In this document: positions 9,094 through 18,596 of the stretch, piece by piece
Layout: the number at the start of each line of letters is the position of its first letter
Position numbering within the stretch: the stretch's first letter is position 1
The notes under the pieces: generated by a model
Told to the model about the DNA's origin: nothing
Database searches by the model: none
Seen by the model: the letters and a program-made list of their open reading frames with translations, nothing else
Position numbers and translations under genes: made by a program
Assembly: GCF_001189365.1 (NCBI RefSeq)
Contig: NZ_LFJJ01000011.1
Coordinates: 1 to 55,964 of the forward strand
Reading direction: 5' to 3'
Source: Candidatus Burkholderia verschuerenii
Lineage (GTDB): Bacteria > Pseudomonadota > Gammaproteobacteria > Burkholderiales > Burkholderiaceae
DNA length: 55,964 nt

Positions 9094-10275
9094 ATGAGCA
9101 CCGTACCGGGTTTGAGTTTCGCGCTGGGCGAAGACATCGACATGCTGCGCGACACGCTGATCAATTTTTCGTCGAAGGAAATCGCGCCGCGCGCGGCGGA
9201 AATCGATCGCACCGATCAGTTTCCGATGGACCTGTGGAAAAAGCTCGGCGATCTCGGCGTGCTCGGCATGACAGTGTCCGAGGAATACGGCGGCGCGAAT
9301 CTCGGCTACACGGCGCATATGGTCGCGATGGAAGAAATTTCGCGCGCGTCGGCATCGGTCGGGTTGTCGTACGGTGCGCATTCGAATTTGTGCGTGAACC
9401 AGATTCATCGCAATGGCACGGCGGCGCAGAAGGAAAAGTATTTGCCGAAGCTCGTCTCCGGCGAACACGTCGGCGCGTTGGCGATGAGCGAGCCGAACGC
9501 CGGTTCCGACGTCGTCAGCATGAAACTGCGCGCGCAGGAAAAAGGCGATCACTACGTGCTCAACGGCACGAAAATGTGGATCACCAACGGGCCGGATTGC
9601 GACACGCTCGTCGTCTATGCCAAGACCGATCCGGAAGCGGGCGCGCGCGGCATCACGGCGTTTATCGTCGAGAAAGGCATGAAGGGATTTTCGGTCGCGC
9701 AGAAGCTGGACAAGCTCGGCATGCGCGGCTCGCATACCGGCGAACTCGTGTTCGAAAACGTCGAAGTGCCGAAGGAAAACATTCTCGGCCAGCTCAACGG
9801 CGGCACCAAAGTCTTGATGAGCGGCCTCGATTACGAACGCGCCGTGCTCGCGGGCGGGCCGACCGGCATCATGCTCGCGTGCATGGATTCGGTGGTGCCG
9901 TATATCCACGACCGCAAGCAGTTCGGGCAACCGATCGGCGAATTCCAGTTGATTCAAGGCAAGGTCGCCGACATGTACACGACGCTGCAAGCGTGCCGCG
10001 CGTATCTGTTCGCGGTCGGCCGCCAACTCGATACGCTCGGCTCCGGTCACGTCCGGCAAGTGCGCAAGGATTGCGCGGGCGTCATTCTCTATACCGCCGA
10101 AAAAGCCACGTGGATGGCGGGCGAAGCGATCCAGATTCTCGGCGGTAACGGCTATATCAACGAGTATCCGGTCGGCCGCTTGTGGCGCGATGCGAAGCTC
10201 TATGAAATCGGCGCGGGTACGAGCGAGATTCGCCGCATGTTGATCGGCCGCGAACTGTTCGCTGAAACGGCTTAA
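9094..10275 (+). CDS. liuA: Isovaleryl-CoA dehydrogenase
   Basis: Flavoprotein of the acyl-CoA dehydrogenase family, 393 aa, oxidising isovaleryl-CoA to 3-methylcrotonyl-CoA in leucine breakdown. Visible signatures: MSEPNAGSD (131-139) and WITNG for FAD and substrate binding; the catalytic base E248 in [13 protein letters not shown], whose placement in this helix marks isovaleryl-CoA dehydrogenases; C-terminal [21 protein letters not shown] ribosome site precedes ATG 9094. It is the first gene of a tight operon with both subunits of the next enzyme, which confirms the assignment. Electrons would pass to ETF, encoded elsewhere. Confidence 0.95.
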   Translation: MSTVPGLSFALGEDIDMLRDTLINFSSKEIAPRAAEIDRTDQFPMDLWKKLGDLGVLGMTVSEEYGGANLGYTAHMVAMEEISRASASVGLSYGAHSNLCVNQIHRNGTAAQKEKYLPKLVSGEHVGALAMSEPNAGSDVVSMKLRAQEKGDHYVLNGTKMWITNGPDCDTLVVYAKTDPEAGARGITAFIVEKGMKGFSVAQKLDKLGMRGSHTGELVFENVEVPKENILGQLNGGTKVLMSGLDYERAVLAGGPTGIMLACMDSVVPYIHDRKQFGQPIGEFQLIQGKVADMYTTLQACRAYLFAVGRQLDTLGSGHVRQVRKDCAGVILYTAEKATWMAGEAIQILGGNGYINEYPVGRLWRDAKLYEIGAGTSEIRRMLIGRELFAETA

Positions 10276-10287
10276 GGACGCGCACCT

Positions 10288-11895
10288 ATGCCGATCATCG
10301 AATCGAAGCTGAATCCGCGCAGCGAGGAATTTCGCGCGAACGTGGCGGCGCTGGATGCGCTCGTCGCGGACCTCAAGGCGAAAGTCGCGAAGATCGCGGA
10401 AGGCGGCGGACAGGCCGCGCGCGATCGTCACGTATCGCGCAACAAGCTGCTGCCGCGCGATCGCATCGCGCAACTGCTCGATCCGGGCACACCGTTTCTG
10501 GAGTTGTCGCAACTCGCGGCCTACGGCATGTACAACAACGATGCGCCGGGCGCGGGCATCATCACGGGCATCGGGCGCATTGCGGGGCAGGAATGCGTGA
10601 TCGTCTGCAACGACGCGACCGTGAAGGGCGGCACGTACTATCCCGTCACGGTGAAGAAGCATCTGCGCGCGCAGGAAATTGCCGAGCAGAACCGTTTGCC
10701 GTGCGTCTACCTCGTCGATTCGGGCGGCGCGAATCTGCCGAATCAGGACGATGTGTTTCCCGATCGCGATCACTTCGGCCGCATCTTCTACAACCAGGCG
10801 AACATGTCGGCGCAGGGCATCGCGCAGATCGCCGTGGTGATGGGCTCGTGTACGGCAGGCGGCGCGTATGTGCCCGCGATGAGCGATGAATCGATCATCG
10901 TGAAAAATCAAGGCACGATCTTTTTGGGCGGACCGCCGTTGGTCAAAGCCGCGACGGGCGAAGAAGTCAGCGCGGAAGATTTGGGCGGCGGCGATGTGCA
11001 TACGCGTCTGTCGGGCGTCGTCGATCATCTCGCGCAGAACGACGCGCATGCGCTCGGCATCGCGCGCAGCATCGTCGGTAATTTGAATCGCGTGAAGACG
11101 CCGCCGCTCGCATTGAAGGAGCCGATGCCGCCGCGTTACGACGCGCAAAGCGTCTACGGCGTGATTCCCGTTGATACGCGCAAGCCCTTCGACGTGCGCG
11201 AAGTGATCGCGCGCATCGTCGACGACTCCGCCTTCGACGAGTTCAAGGCGCGCTATGGCACGACGCTCGTCTGCGGCTTCGCGCATATCTGGGGGCATCC
11301 GGTCGGCATCGTCGCGAATAACGGCATTCTGTTTTCCGAGTCGGCGTTGAAGGGTACGCACTTTATCGAACTGTGCTGTCAGAGGAAGATTCCATTAGTT
11401 TTCCTACAGAACATCACAGGCTTTATGGTCGGCCGCAAGTACGAGAACGAAGGCATCGCGCGTAACGGCGCGAAGATGGTGACGGCGGTTGCAACGGCCA
11501 AGGTGCCGAAGTTCACGGTGATCATCGGCGGCTCGTTCGGCGCGGGCAATTACGGCATGTGCGGCCGCGCGTATTCGCCGCGCTTTCTGTGGATGTGGCC
11601 CAACGCGCGCATCTCGGTGATGGGCGGCGAACAGGCCGCCTCGGTGCTGGCAACGGTGCGTCGCGACGGCATCGAAAAGAAGGGCGGCGCGTGGTCGGCC
11701 GAGGAAGAGGAAGCCTTCAAGGCGCCGATTCGCGATCAATACGAAGCGCAAGGGCATCCGTACTATGCGAGCGCGCGATTGTGGGACGACGGCGTAATCG
11801 ATCCCGCGCAAACACGCGACGTGCTCGGTTTGGGATTGGCCGCGACGATGAACGCGCCGATCGAAGACACCCGCTTCGGCATCTTCCGGATGTAA
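10288..11895 (+). CDS. liuB: 3-methylcrotonyl-CoA carboxylase, carboxyltransferase (beta) subunit
   Basis: A 535-residue biotin-dependent carboxyltransferase subunit. Two crotonase-like halves are visible: an N-terminal acyl-CoA domain ([59 protein letters not shown]) and a C-terminal carboxybiotin domain ([56 protein letters not shown]). The [14 protein letters not shown] ending is characteristic of methylcrotonyl-CoA rather than propionyl-CoA carboxylase. It starts 12 bp after liuA and ends 4 bp before liuD. In many relatives a methylglutaconyl-CoA hydratase gene sits between liuB and liuD; it is absent here. Confidence 0.95.
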   Translation: MPIIESKLNPRSEEFRANVAALDALVADLKAKVAKIAEGGGQAARDRHVSRNKLLPRDRIAQLLDPGTPFLELSQLAAYGMYNNDAPGAGIITGIGRIAGQECVIVCNDATVKGGTYYPVTVKKHLRAQEIAEQNRLPCVYLVDSGGANLPNQDDVFPDRDHFGRIFYNQANMSAQGIAQIAVVMGSCTAGGAYVPAMSDESIIVKNQGTIFLGGPPLVKAATGEEVSAEDLGGGDVHTRLSGVVDHLAQNDAHALGIARSIVGNLNRVKTPPLALKEPMPPRYDAQSVYGVIPVDTRKPFDVREVIARIVDDSAFDEFKARYGTTLVCGFAHIWGHPVGIVANNGILFSESALKGTHFIELCCQRKIPLVFLQNITGFMVGRKYENEGIARNGAKMVTAVATAKVPKFTVIIGGSFGAGNYGMCGRAYSPRFLWMWPNARISVMGGEQAASVLATVRRDGIEKKGGAWSAEEEEAFKAPIRDQYEAQGHPYYASARLWDDGVIDPAQTRDVLGLGLAATMNAPIEDTRFGIFRM

Positions 11896-11899
11896 CGCC

Positions 11900-13891
11900 A
11901 TGTTCAACAAGATACTGATTGCAAATCGCGGCGAGATTGCGTGCCGCGTCGCGGCGACGGCGAAGCGCTTGAACGTCGGCAGCGTCGCGGTGTATTCGGA
12001 TGCGGACGCGAAAGCCAAGCATGTCGATGTGTGCGACGAAGCGGTGCATGTCGGTGGATCGGCTGCGGCGGAGAGCTATTTGCGCATCGAGCGCATTGTC
12101 GATGCGGCTAAGAAAACGGGCGCGCAGGCGGTTCATCCGGGATACGGATTTCTGTCGGAGAACGAAGCATTCGCGAATGCTTGCAAGCAGGCGGGCATCA
12201 CGTTCATCGGGCCGCCGGTCGAAGCGATTCGCGCGATGGGTTCCAAGGCCGCAGCGAAGGCGCTGATGCAATCCGCGTCCGTGCCGCTCGTGCCGGGTTA
12301 TCACGGCGACGATCAGGATGCGTCGCTGTTGCAGCGCGAAGCGGATCGCATCGGCTATCCGGTGATGCTGAAAGCGAGCGCGGGCGGCGGCGGCAAGGGT
12401 ATGCGCGTCGTCGAAAAGAGCGAGGACTTCGCGGCGGCGCTCGCGTCGTGCAAGCGCGAAGCGGCATCGAGTTTTGGCAACGATCGCGTGCTGATCGAAA
12501 AGTATCTGCTGCGTCCGCGTCACGTCGAAGTGCAGGTTTTCGCGGACAAACACGGCCACGCGGTGTATCTGTTCGATCGCGATTGTTCGGTGCAACGGCG
12601 TCACCAGAAAGTGCTGGAAGAAGCGCCCGCGCCGGGCCTGAGCGACGAGACGCGTCGCGCGATGGGCGAAGCCGCCGTCGCCGCCGCGCGCGCGGTGAAT
12701 TACGTCGGTGCGGGCACCGTCGAGTTCATCATGACGCAGGACGGCCAGTTCTATTTCATGGAGATGAACACGCGTCTGCAAGTCGAGCATCCGGTGACGG
12801 AAATGGTCACGGGCCTCGATCTCGTCGAATGGCAATTGCGCGTGGCGGCGGGCGAGCCGTTGCCGTTGACGCAAGATCAACTGAAAGTGCACGGCCACGC
12901 GATCGAAGCGCGCATCTATGCGGAGAATCCGTCGCGCGGCTTTCTGCCTTCGACCGGCACGCTCAAGCATCTGCGGATGCCGCATGCCGTGCAATTCGCT
13001 ATTGACGGCGACGTGCGCGTGGATAGCGGCGTGCGTCAGGGCGACGCGATCACGCCGTACTACGATCCGATGATCGCGAAGCTGATCGTGCATGGCCGCG
13101 ATCGTCGCAATGCGCTGGCGCGTATGTCGCGTGCGCTGGCGGAATGCGAGATCGTCGGCTTGCATACGAACGTGGAGTTTCTGCAACGCATCGTGAAGAG
13201 CGAGCCGTTTTCATCGGGCGAACTCGATACGGGCTTGATCGAACGTCATCACGATGCGCTGTTCGCGCCGTCGACCGTTTCGCGCAACAAGGCGCTCGCG
13301 CTGGCCTGCGCCGCGTTGCTGACGCGCGAAGGCGGCGAAGCGCATGGCCAGTCGCCGTGGGATGCGTTGAGTCACTGGCGCATGGCGGGCGGTTACAGTC
13401 AGGACCTGAACTTTCGCGCGACGGATAACGACGAAGCGCTGAAAGTCGTCTTTACGAAGAACGGCGAGAAGCGGCTGCAATTGAACGGCGAGAGCGCGCG
13501 TTTTGGCTGGTCGCATAGCGGCGAGACATCGTACGCGGTGCAACTCGACGATGCGCTGATCAAAGGCCACGTCTTCACCGATGGCGATATCTTCCACGTC
13601 TTCTACGAAGGCGCATCGTTCGCGTTCGAATGGCAGAACCTGATGGCCCACGCGGGCGATGCCGAACACGAAGGCCGTCTCACCGCGCCGATGCCCGGCA
13701 AGGTGATCGCGGTATTGGTGCAAGCGGGCGCGACGGTAGAGAAAGGCGCGCCGCTGATGGTGATGGAAGCCATGAAAATGGAGCACACCATTGTGGCGCC
13801 ATCGGCGGGAAAGATCGGCGAGATTCTGTTCGATGTGGGCGATCAGGTTGCTGACGGCGCGCAGCTCCTGATACTCGAAGCATCCGCTTAA
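11900..13891 (+). CDS. liuD: 3-methylcrotonyl-CoA carboxylase, biotin-containing (alpha) subunit
   Basis: A 663-residue subunit with biotin carboxylase and biotin carrier domains. The biotin carboxylase part covers about residues 1-450: FNKILIANRGEIACRV, the ATP-grasp glycine loop KASAGGGGKGMRVV, and EMNTRLQVEHPVTE. A linker/BT domain follows. The C-terminal biotinyl domain ends in the attachment motif MEAMKMEH, with biotinyl lysine K626. It carboxylates 3-methylcrotonyl-CoA to 3-methylglutaconyl-CoA together with LiuB. Its stop overlaps by 4 bp the stop of the convergent OmpA lipoprotein gene. No HMG-CoA lyase gene follows, unlike in complete liu operons. Confidence 0.95.
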   Translation: MFNKILIANRGEIACRVAATAKRLNVGSVAVYSDADAKAKHVDVCDEAVHVGGSAAAESYLRIERIVDAAKKTGAQAVHPGYGFLSENEAFANACKQAGITFIGPPVEAIRAMGSKAAAKALMQSASVPLVPGYHGDDQDASLLQREADRIGYPVMLKASAGGGGKGMRVVEKSEDFAAALASCKREAASSFGNDRVLIEKYLLRPRHVEVQVFADKHGHAVYLFDRDCSVQRRHQKVLEEAPAPGLSDETRRAMGEAAVAAARAVNYVGAGTVEFIMTQDGQFYFMEMNTRLQVEHPVTEMVTGLDLVEWQLRVAAGEPLPLTQDQLKVHGHAIEARIYAENPSRGFLPSTGTLKHLRMPHAVQFAIDGDVRVDSGVRQGDAITPYYDPMIAKLIVHGRDRRNALARMSRALAECEIVGLHTNVEFLQRIVKSEPFSSGELDTGLIERHHDALFAPSTVSRNKALALACAALLTREGGEAHGQSPWDALSHWRMAGGYSQDLNFRATDNDEALKVVFTKNGEKRLQLNGESARFGWSHSGETSYAVQLDDALIKGHVFTDGDIFHVFYEGASFAFEWQNLMAHAGDAEHEGRLTAPMPGKVIAVLVQAGATVEKGAPLMVMEAMKMEHTIVAPSAGKIGEILFDVGDQVADGAQLLILEASA

Positions 13892-14415
13892 CGCTTGACC
13901 TTCTTGGGCGTGCCGAGCAGCGTGTTCTCGCTCTCGGCGCGCACGAGAATCTCGACGCGCCGGTTCATCGCGCGGCCTTGCGGCGTTTCGTTGCTGGCGA
14001 TCGGCCGCAAATACGCCATGCCTTTGGTGGTAATGCGCTCCGCCGGCACGCCGCGCGCGATCAGCGCCTTCGCGACCGCATCCGCCCGCGCTTCCGACAA
14101 TTCCTGGTTATAGGCAAGCGAGCCGTCGTTATCGGTGTGGCCTTCGATGAGAATGGGACGCATGCTGCGCTTGAGCACCTGTGCCGCGCGTTCCAGCGTG
14201 GGCAGGCTCGCCGGCTGCACGCGCGATTCGTCGACGGCGAACAGCGGCGTTTCCGGCACACGCATCTCCACGCCGCCTTTCACTTCCTGCATCATGATGC
14301 CGTACTGCGCGTTCAGCTGATCTTCCTTCGAACGGTTCAGGCCCGACGAACAACCCGCGATGAGCGTGAGCGACGCACTCGCTGCCACCAGCTTTTCCAG
14401 ACTTCTCGACGTCAT
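13888..14415 (-). CDS. OmpA-family peptidoglycan-associated lipoprotein
   Basis: A 175-residue outer-membrane lipoprotein. The signal ends in a lipobox LIAGC with lipidated C22. The C-terminal ~110 residues are an OmpA domain, recognisable by LPTLERAAQVL, ILIEGHTDNDGSLAYNQELSEARADAVAKALIARGV, and the closing MNRRVEILVRA, where Asp and Arg bind diaminopimelate in peptidoglycan. ATG 14415 is preferred because it gives a proper lipoprotein signal; the open frame extends to 14484. It is unrelated in function to liuD, with which it is convergent. It probably tethers the outer membrane to the wall, like YiaD-type proteins. Confidence 0.88.
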   Translation of the reverse strand: MTSRSLEKLVAASASLTLIAGCSSGLNRSKEDQLNAQYGIMMQEVKGGVEMRVPETPLFAVDESRVQPASLPTLERAAQVLKRSMRPILIEGHTDNDGSLAYNQELSEARADAVAKALIARGVPAERITTKGMAYLRPIASNETPQGRAMNRRVEILVRAESENTLLGTPKKVKR

Positions 14416-14605
14416 GCCCGCGTCCCTGCTTTTATACCGAGCTACGATTATAGGGAGCGCGAAGCGTGGCTTTGTAAAGAACATTGATCGTCGCGCGCGG
14501 CCGCACTGGAATGATTCGTGCGCGCTTACAATGCCCTCGAACGTTTCGCCCGTACTTCCTTCGGCTTACCGATTCCCTTCTATTCATCCACGAGGCCGCC
14601 GCTCC

Positions 14606-15698
14606 ATGCCGAACCTGCCGCGCAACGACACCCGAACCGAAGCGCCCGACGCGGCGGACCGCAGGCGTCGCGTGCAACGTATCGCATCGGCGGCGCTTTA
14701 TACGGTGCTCGTGCTGATCGCGCTCTATACCGCGCGCACCTTCATTCCGGCGGTGGTGTGGGCGGTCGTCATCGCGATTGCATTGTGGCCGGCATTTCGC
14801 TGGCTCGAACGCCGCCCGATGTTTCGCGGACGCCATAACCTGCTCGCGTTTCTATTGACCGCGGCACTGGGGCTTTTGTTCGTGGTGCCGTTCGCGATCG
14901 GCGCGGCGCAGACCGCCAAGGAAGCGCGCGATCTGATCGGCTGGTTCTCCATCACGTACTCGAAAACGGCATTCCGATGCCCGCGCTCGTCGATCATCTG
15001 CCGATGGGTTCGCAACAGGTTTCGCGCTGGTGGCAGGCGAATCTCGCGCCGCCGCTCGAGTCGTCGCCGGTGGTGAAGAACCTGCACAGCGCGACCGTCG
15101 TCGCGATGACGCGTCACTTCGGCGGACGCGTCGTGCATGGTCTCGTGATCTTCGGCTTCATGCTGATGACGCTGTTCTTCATGTTTCAGGCCGGCTCGAA
15201 GTTGGGCGAGCAACTGCTGACGGGCTCGCAGCGCGCGTTCGGATCGGACGGCGCGGCGATCGTGCGACGCATGGCCGAATCGGTGCGCAGCACGGTGGTC
15301 GGACTGGTCGTGGTGGGATTGGGCGAGGGCGCGCTGCTCGGCATTGCTTACGCGGTAACGGGCGTGCCGCACGCGACGCTGCTCGGCATGCTGACGGCGG
15401 TGGCGGCCATGCTGCCGTTCTGCGCGCCGCTAGTCTTTCTCGGCTCCGCGCTATGGCTGGCCGCGCAAGGCTCGATGATCGCGGCGGCGTGCGTGGCGGC
15501 GTTCGGCCTGATCGTCGTGTCGTGGCGGAGCACTTCGTGCGGCCGGTGCTGATCGGCGGTTCCGCGCGTCTGCCGTTTTTGCTGGTGCTGTTCGGGATTC
15601 TCGGCGGCGCGGAGACGTTCGGGCTGATCGGGCTGTTTATCGGTCCGGCGCTGATGACGATTCTCGTCGTGCTGTGGACCGACTGGGTGCGAAGCTAA
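14606..15698 (+). pseudogene. AI-2E family transporter (PF01594 type), two frameshifts
   Basis: A membrane permease-like protein of about 360 aa when corrected. Frame 1 from ATG 14606 has the first helices (LYTVLVLIALYTARTFIPAVVWAVVIAIALWP) and the DLIGWF segment. Around 14950-14957 the frame shifts; the expected VLENGIPMPALVDHLP continues in another frame. A second shift near 15519-15522 (apparent loss of one T in GTGTTCGTG) moves to VAEHFVRPVLIGGSARLPFLLVLFGILGGAETFGLIGLFIGP, the family's conserved C-terminal signature. Two independent indels in one gene favour real decay, though read error is possible. Proteins of this family are exporters or antiporters of varied substrates. Confidence 0.82.
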
Positions 15699-15704
15699 CC
15701 TGAA

Positions 15705-16013
15705 TCAGTTGCGTTCCTGCACGCACACCCACGGCGACGTCACCACGGCCCAGAGTTCGGGATCGCGCGCGGAGAGATCGGCGGCGGTTTCGGCCTGCAT
15801 GCGTTCGATCAGACCGGACGACAGCCATTGCGCGACTTGCGTCGTATCGTCGTTGGCGACGGCTTCCGCGACGCTGACGAGATCGAGATCGCTCTTCACC
15901 CAGATGAGCTTGCCTTGCGCGAAGAAGCGCTCGAGTTCCGGCCAGCCGATCTGCGCGGTTTCGCCGAGCAGCTTGGCGTAAAGAGGACTGGGATTCGAAG
16001 AGGCGTCGGTCAT
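15705..16013 (-). CDS. DUF2288 family protein
   Basis: A 102-residue acidic soluble protein with the DUF2288 pattern: LYAKLLGETAQIGWPELERFFAQGKLIWVKSDLDLVSVAEAVANDD, then W-L-S-S-G-L-I. Function unknown. ATG 16013 is chosen; a GTG at 16046 would add 11 residues unlike the family. The gene ends 6 bp from the stop of the convergent AI-2E transporter. Upstream on the same strand lie pcaG and pcaH, but a 78-bp gap suggests it is not part of that operon. Confidence 0.8.
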   Translation of the reverse strand: MTDASSNPSPLYAKLLGETAQIGWPELERFFAQGKLIWVKSDLDLVSVAEAVANDDTTQVAQWLSSGLIERMQAETAADLSARDPELWAVVTSPWVCVQERN

Positions 16014-16091
16014 GGCGTGATCAGATAAACGAAAGGCGTCTGACACTATAGCAGTGCCTGACGCCTTCGTTTGCCGCGCGCGATTCCCGAC

Positions 16092-16682
16092 TTAAAGGTC
16101 GAAGAAGACCGTCTCGTTCGGCCCGCGCAGATGGATGTCGAAGCGATAGATCGTGCCCGTCGAGCCTGCCTCGCGTTTCGCGATCAGCGTATGACGGCGC
16201 TCGGCCGGCACGCTTTGCAGCACGGTGTCTTTCGCGTTCGCGGCCTGTTCGTCGTCGAAATAGACGCGCGTGTAGCAATGCAGCAGCATGCCGCGCATCA
16301 GCACGATCACGTCGAGATGCGGCGCGGAGTCGTCGGCGGTTGCGCCCGGCTTCACGGTATCGAAGATGAAACGCAGCTTCGGATCGGTGCCCGTGCCGCA
16401 GCGCGCGAAGCCGCGAAAGCCCGACTCGCGCGCTTCGTCGGCGGTCTGCACGTAGCGGCCGTTCGCATCGGCCTGGGCGATTTCGATCAGCGCGTCGTTC
16501 ACTACTTTGCCTTCCGCGTCGAACACATTGCCGACGATGGCGATATGCTCGCCCGGCACTTCACGATCCGTCGCCGACGCGGTGAACAGGCTCTTCAGAT
16601 CGAAGTTGTATTGCTCGGGCACGAGGCCGTAGGCGAAGTACGGTCCGACCGTCTGCGATGGGGTTTGCTTGAGTTGGGTCAT
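16092..16682 (-). CDS. pcaG: Protocatechuate 3,4-dioxygenase, alpha subunit
   Basis: A 196-residue intradiol dioxygenase subunit beginning LKQTPSQTVGPYFAYGLVP, the standard PcaG start. The middle holds IEIAQADANGRY and FRGFARCGTGTDPKLRFIFDTVKPG. Like other alpha subunits it lacks the two-Tyr, two-His iron set, which lies in PcaH. With PcaH it opens the ring of protocatechuate to beta-carboxymuconate in the cytoplasm. It starts 5 bp after the pcaH stop, so the two are co-translated. The remaining pca genes (B, C, D, I, J) are not in this window. Confidence 0.95.
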   Translation of the reverse strand: MTQLKQTPSQTVGPYFAYGLVPEQYNFDLKSLFTASATDREVPGEHIAIVGNVFDAEGKVVNDALIEIAQADANGRYVQTADEARESGFRGFARCGTGTDPKLRFIFDTVKPGATADDSAPHLDVIVLMRGMLLHCYTRVYFDDEQAANAKDTVLQSVPAERRHTLIAKREAGSTGTIYRFDIHLRGPNETVFFDL

Positions 16683-16687
16683 GTCGT

Positions 16688-17389
16688 TCACTCCGTCGGC
16701 GTCTGGTCCGGGCCGCGCAGCACGATATCGAATTCGTAGCCGAGCGCGTAGTTTTCCTGCGTCGTATCGATCGAAAACTTCGACACGAGACGATTCCGTG
16801 CCTGCTCCGGAATGCCCTGGAAGATCGGATCGAGGTCGAGCAGCGGATCGCCGGGGAAGTACATCTGCGTTACCAGACGCGAGCCGAAGTAGTCGCCGAA
16901 CAGCGAGAAGTGAATGTGATTCGGCCGCCACGCGTTGGTGTGATTGCCCCACGGATACGCGCCGGGCTTGATCGTCATGAAGCGATAACGGCCCTGATCG
17001 TCGGTCAGGCAGCGGCCCGCGCCGAGAAAGTTCGGGTCGAGCGGGGCATCGTGCTGATCGGCCTTGTGCACGTAGCGGCCGGCCGCGTTGGCTTGCCAGA
17101 CTTCCACCAGCGTGTTGCGCACCGGGCGTCCGCCTTCGTCGAGCACGCGTCCCGTCACGATAATGCGCTCGCCCAGCGGTTCGCCGTTCTTCGCGGCATT
17201 GCGCGTCAGGTCGGCGTCGAGCGTGCCCAGATCGTCCGCGCCGTAGACCGGCACGCGGCGGTTCTTCAGATTCTCTTTCAGCGGGATCAGCGGCAGGCCC
17301 GGACTGCGCAGCACCGACGACCGGTAACCCGGCGACAGATACGGCGGATGCGATTCCCAGTCACGCGGCGTCAGGATGGGGGAAGTCAT
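16688..17389 (-). CDS. pcaH: Protocatechuate 3,4-dioxygenase, beta subunit
   Basis: A 233-residue iron-bearing subunit. The non-haem Fe(III) ligands can be placed: Y106 (GRYVHK), Y145 (GAYPWG), H158 and H160 (RPNHIHFSLFG). The arginine within AWRPNHIH is also conserved. N-terminal RDWESHPPYLSPGYRSSVLRSP is typical of PcaH. It is the first gene of the pcaHG pair and is divergent from the LysR gene pcaQ. The 107-bp gap contains an ATAAC-N7-GTTAT dyad resembling the PcaQ box. All ligands are present, so the enzyme should be active. Confidence 0.96.
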   Translation of the reverse strand: MTSPILTPRDWESHPPYLSPGYRSSVLRSPGLPLIPLKENLKNRRVPVYGADDLGTLDADLTRNAAKNGEPLGERIIVTGRVLDEGGRPVRNTLVEVWQANAAGRYVHKADQHDAPLDPNFLGAGRCLTDDQGRYRFMTIKPGAYPWGNHTNAWRPNHIHFSLFGDYFGSRLVTQMYFPGDPLLDLDPIFQGIPEQARNRLVSKFSIDTTQENYALGYEFDIVLRGPDQTPTE

Positions 17390-17445
17390 CTGACTGTCTC
17401 CTGTATTTGTGAGGTTGATTCGGAAGTTTCTGACGGCTACTTTAT

Positions 17446-17462
17446 ATAACCCGCGAAGTTAT
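17446..17462. promoter_or_regulatory. Candidate PcaQ-binding dyad between pcaH and pcaQ
   Basis: ATAAC-CCGCGAA-GTTAT is a perfect dyad in the divergent pcaH-pcaQ gap. The first half equals the ATAACC half of the reported PcaQ box (ATAACC-N4-GGTTAA); the second half is displaced by one base. Position and symmetry suit a LysR-type activator site. Confidence 0.55.
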
Positions 17463-17496
17463 GGAAAATGATGTTTCGTGCGCTCTTGCATAACGG

Positions 17497-18441
17497 ATGG
17501 TCATGGATACCGACTTCACCAACACCCGCGTCAAGTTCCGGCATCTGCAGTGTTTTCTGGCCGTGACGCAGCTCGGCAGCGTCCAGCGCGCCGCCGACAG
17601 CCTGTCGATCACCCAGCCGGCCGTCTCCAAGACGATCGGCGAACTCGAATCCATTCTAGGCGTGCGCCTGTTCGAGCGCGGACGGCGCGGCGCGGTGCCG
17701 ACGCGCGAAGGGCGGCTGTTCGCGCCGCATGCGAGCGCGTGCGTGGCATCGCTGCGCGAGGGCGTCGACATGTTGCTACGCGAGCGCGGCGAAGTGCCGG
17801 GCACGATCTCCGTCGGCGTGTTGCCGACGGTTGCGACGGCGCTGCTGCCGCCCGCGCTTGCCGCGTTTCGTCAGCAATGGCCGGCGGTGTCGCTATCCGT
17901 GTGGACCGATTCAAACGCGCAACTGCTCGAGCGTCTTAAGGCAGGCGAGGTCGATCTCGTGGTCGGTCGTCTATCCGAACCCGAGGCGATGCATGAACTA
18001 TCCTTCGAACAGATCTATCGCGAGCCGCTCGCGGTCGTGGTGCGGCGCGAGCATCCGCTGACCTTCGAGACGCCGCTCACGCCAGCGCTGCTGGCGCGCT
18101 TCGTGATCGTGGTGCCGCCGTTCGGCACGCTGATCCGGCAATCGGCGGAAAGCGTGCTGACCGCGTTCGGCACGCATGCGCTGACGGCCTTGGTGGAAAC
18201 CCTGTCGGTGTCGCTCGGCCGCTCGCTGGCGATGAAAAACGATGTCGTCTGGTTCGTCCCGGCGGGCGCGGTGGAGCACGATATCGAGCTCGGTCTGCTG
18301 ACCGCGTTGCCGATGCCCTTCGCCGGCACCGACGAACCGATCGGCTTGATGCGCCGCAACGATGCCGCGCGCACGCCGGTGGAAGAGTCGTTCGTCGATG
18401 CGTTGCGCGAGGCCGGACGCGCGCGCGCCGGGAGCAAATGA
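17497..18441 (+). CDS. pcaQ: LysR-family regulator of protocatechuate catabolism
   Basis: A 314-residue LysR regulator. The N-terminal HTH reads VKFRHLQCFLAVTQLGSVQRAADSLSITQPAVSKTIGELESILGVRLFERGRRG, with the RHLQCF start typical of the PcaQ/GalR-like subgroup. The effector domain follows from about residue 95 (GTISVGVLPTVATALLPPAL). Divergent from pcaHG, as usual for pcaQ, and expected to activate that operon with beta-carboxymuconate-type inducers. ATG at 17497 gives MVMDTDF; the second ATG two codons later may be the true start. Symbol based on family resemblance plus context. Confidence 0.88.
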   Translation: MVMDTDFTNTRVKFRHLQCFLAVTQLGSVQRAADSLSITQPAVSKTIGELESILGVRLFERGRRGAVPTREGRLFAPHASACVASLREGVDMLLRERGEVPGTISVGVLPTVATALLPPALAAFRQQWPAVSLSVWTDSNAQLLERLKAGEVDLVVGRLSEPEAMHELSFEQIYREPLAVVVRREHPLTFETPLTPALLARFVIVVPPFGTLIRQSAESVLTAFGTHALTALVETLSVSLGRSLAMKNDVVWFVPAGAVEHDIELGLLTALPMPFAGTDEPIGLMRRNDAARTPVEESFVDALREAGRARAGSK

Positions 18442-18596
18442 CCGCTTCACGAGCGCGGCGCGTGATTTGCTGAGGGAGTATTTACTGCGCAGATTTCGCG
18501 CGAAAGAAATACTATGAGGAAAAGCGCCGGGAAGGACTGCGACATGCAACGAACGTCCGCGACGGCGGTTTCAACCGAACTCGTCCGGAGATCCGC

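Noticed and set aside
9043..11361. A 772-codon open frame on the minus strand opposite liuA and liuB
   Set aside because: It is rich in Arg, His and Asp, with no domain, and mirrors the codon pattern of the genes opposite. High GC at third positions leaves antisense frames open.
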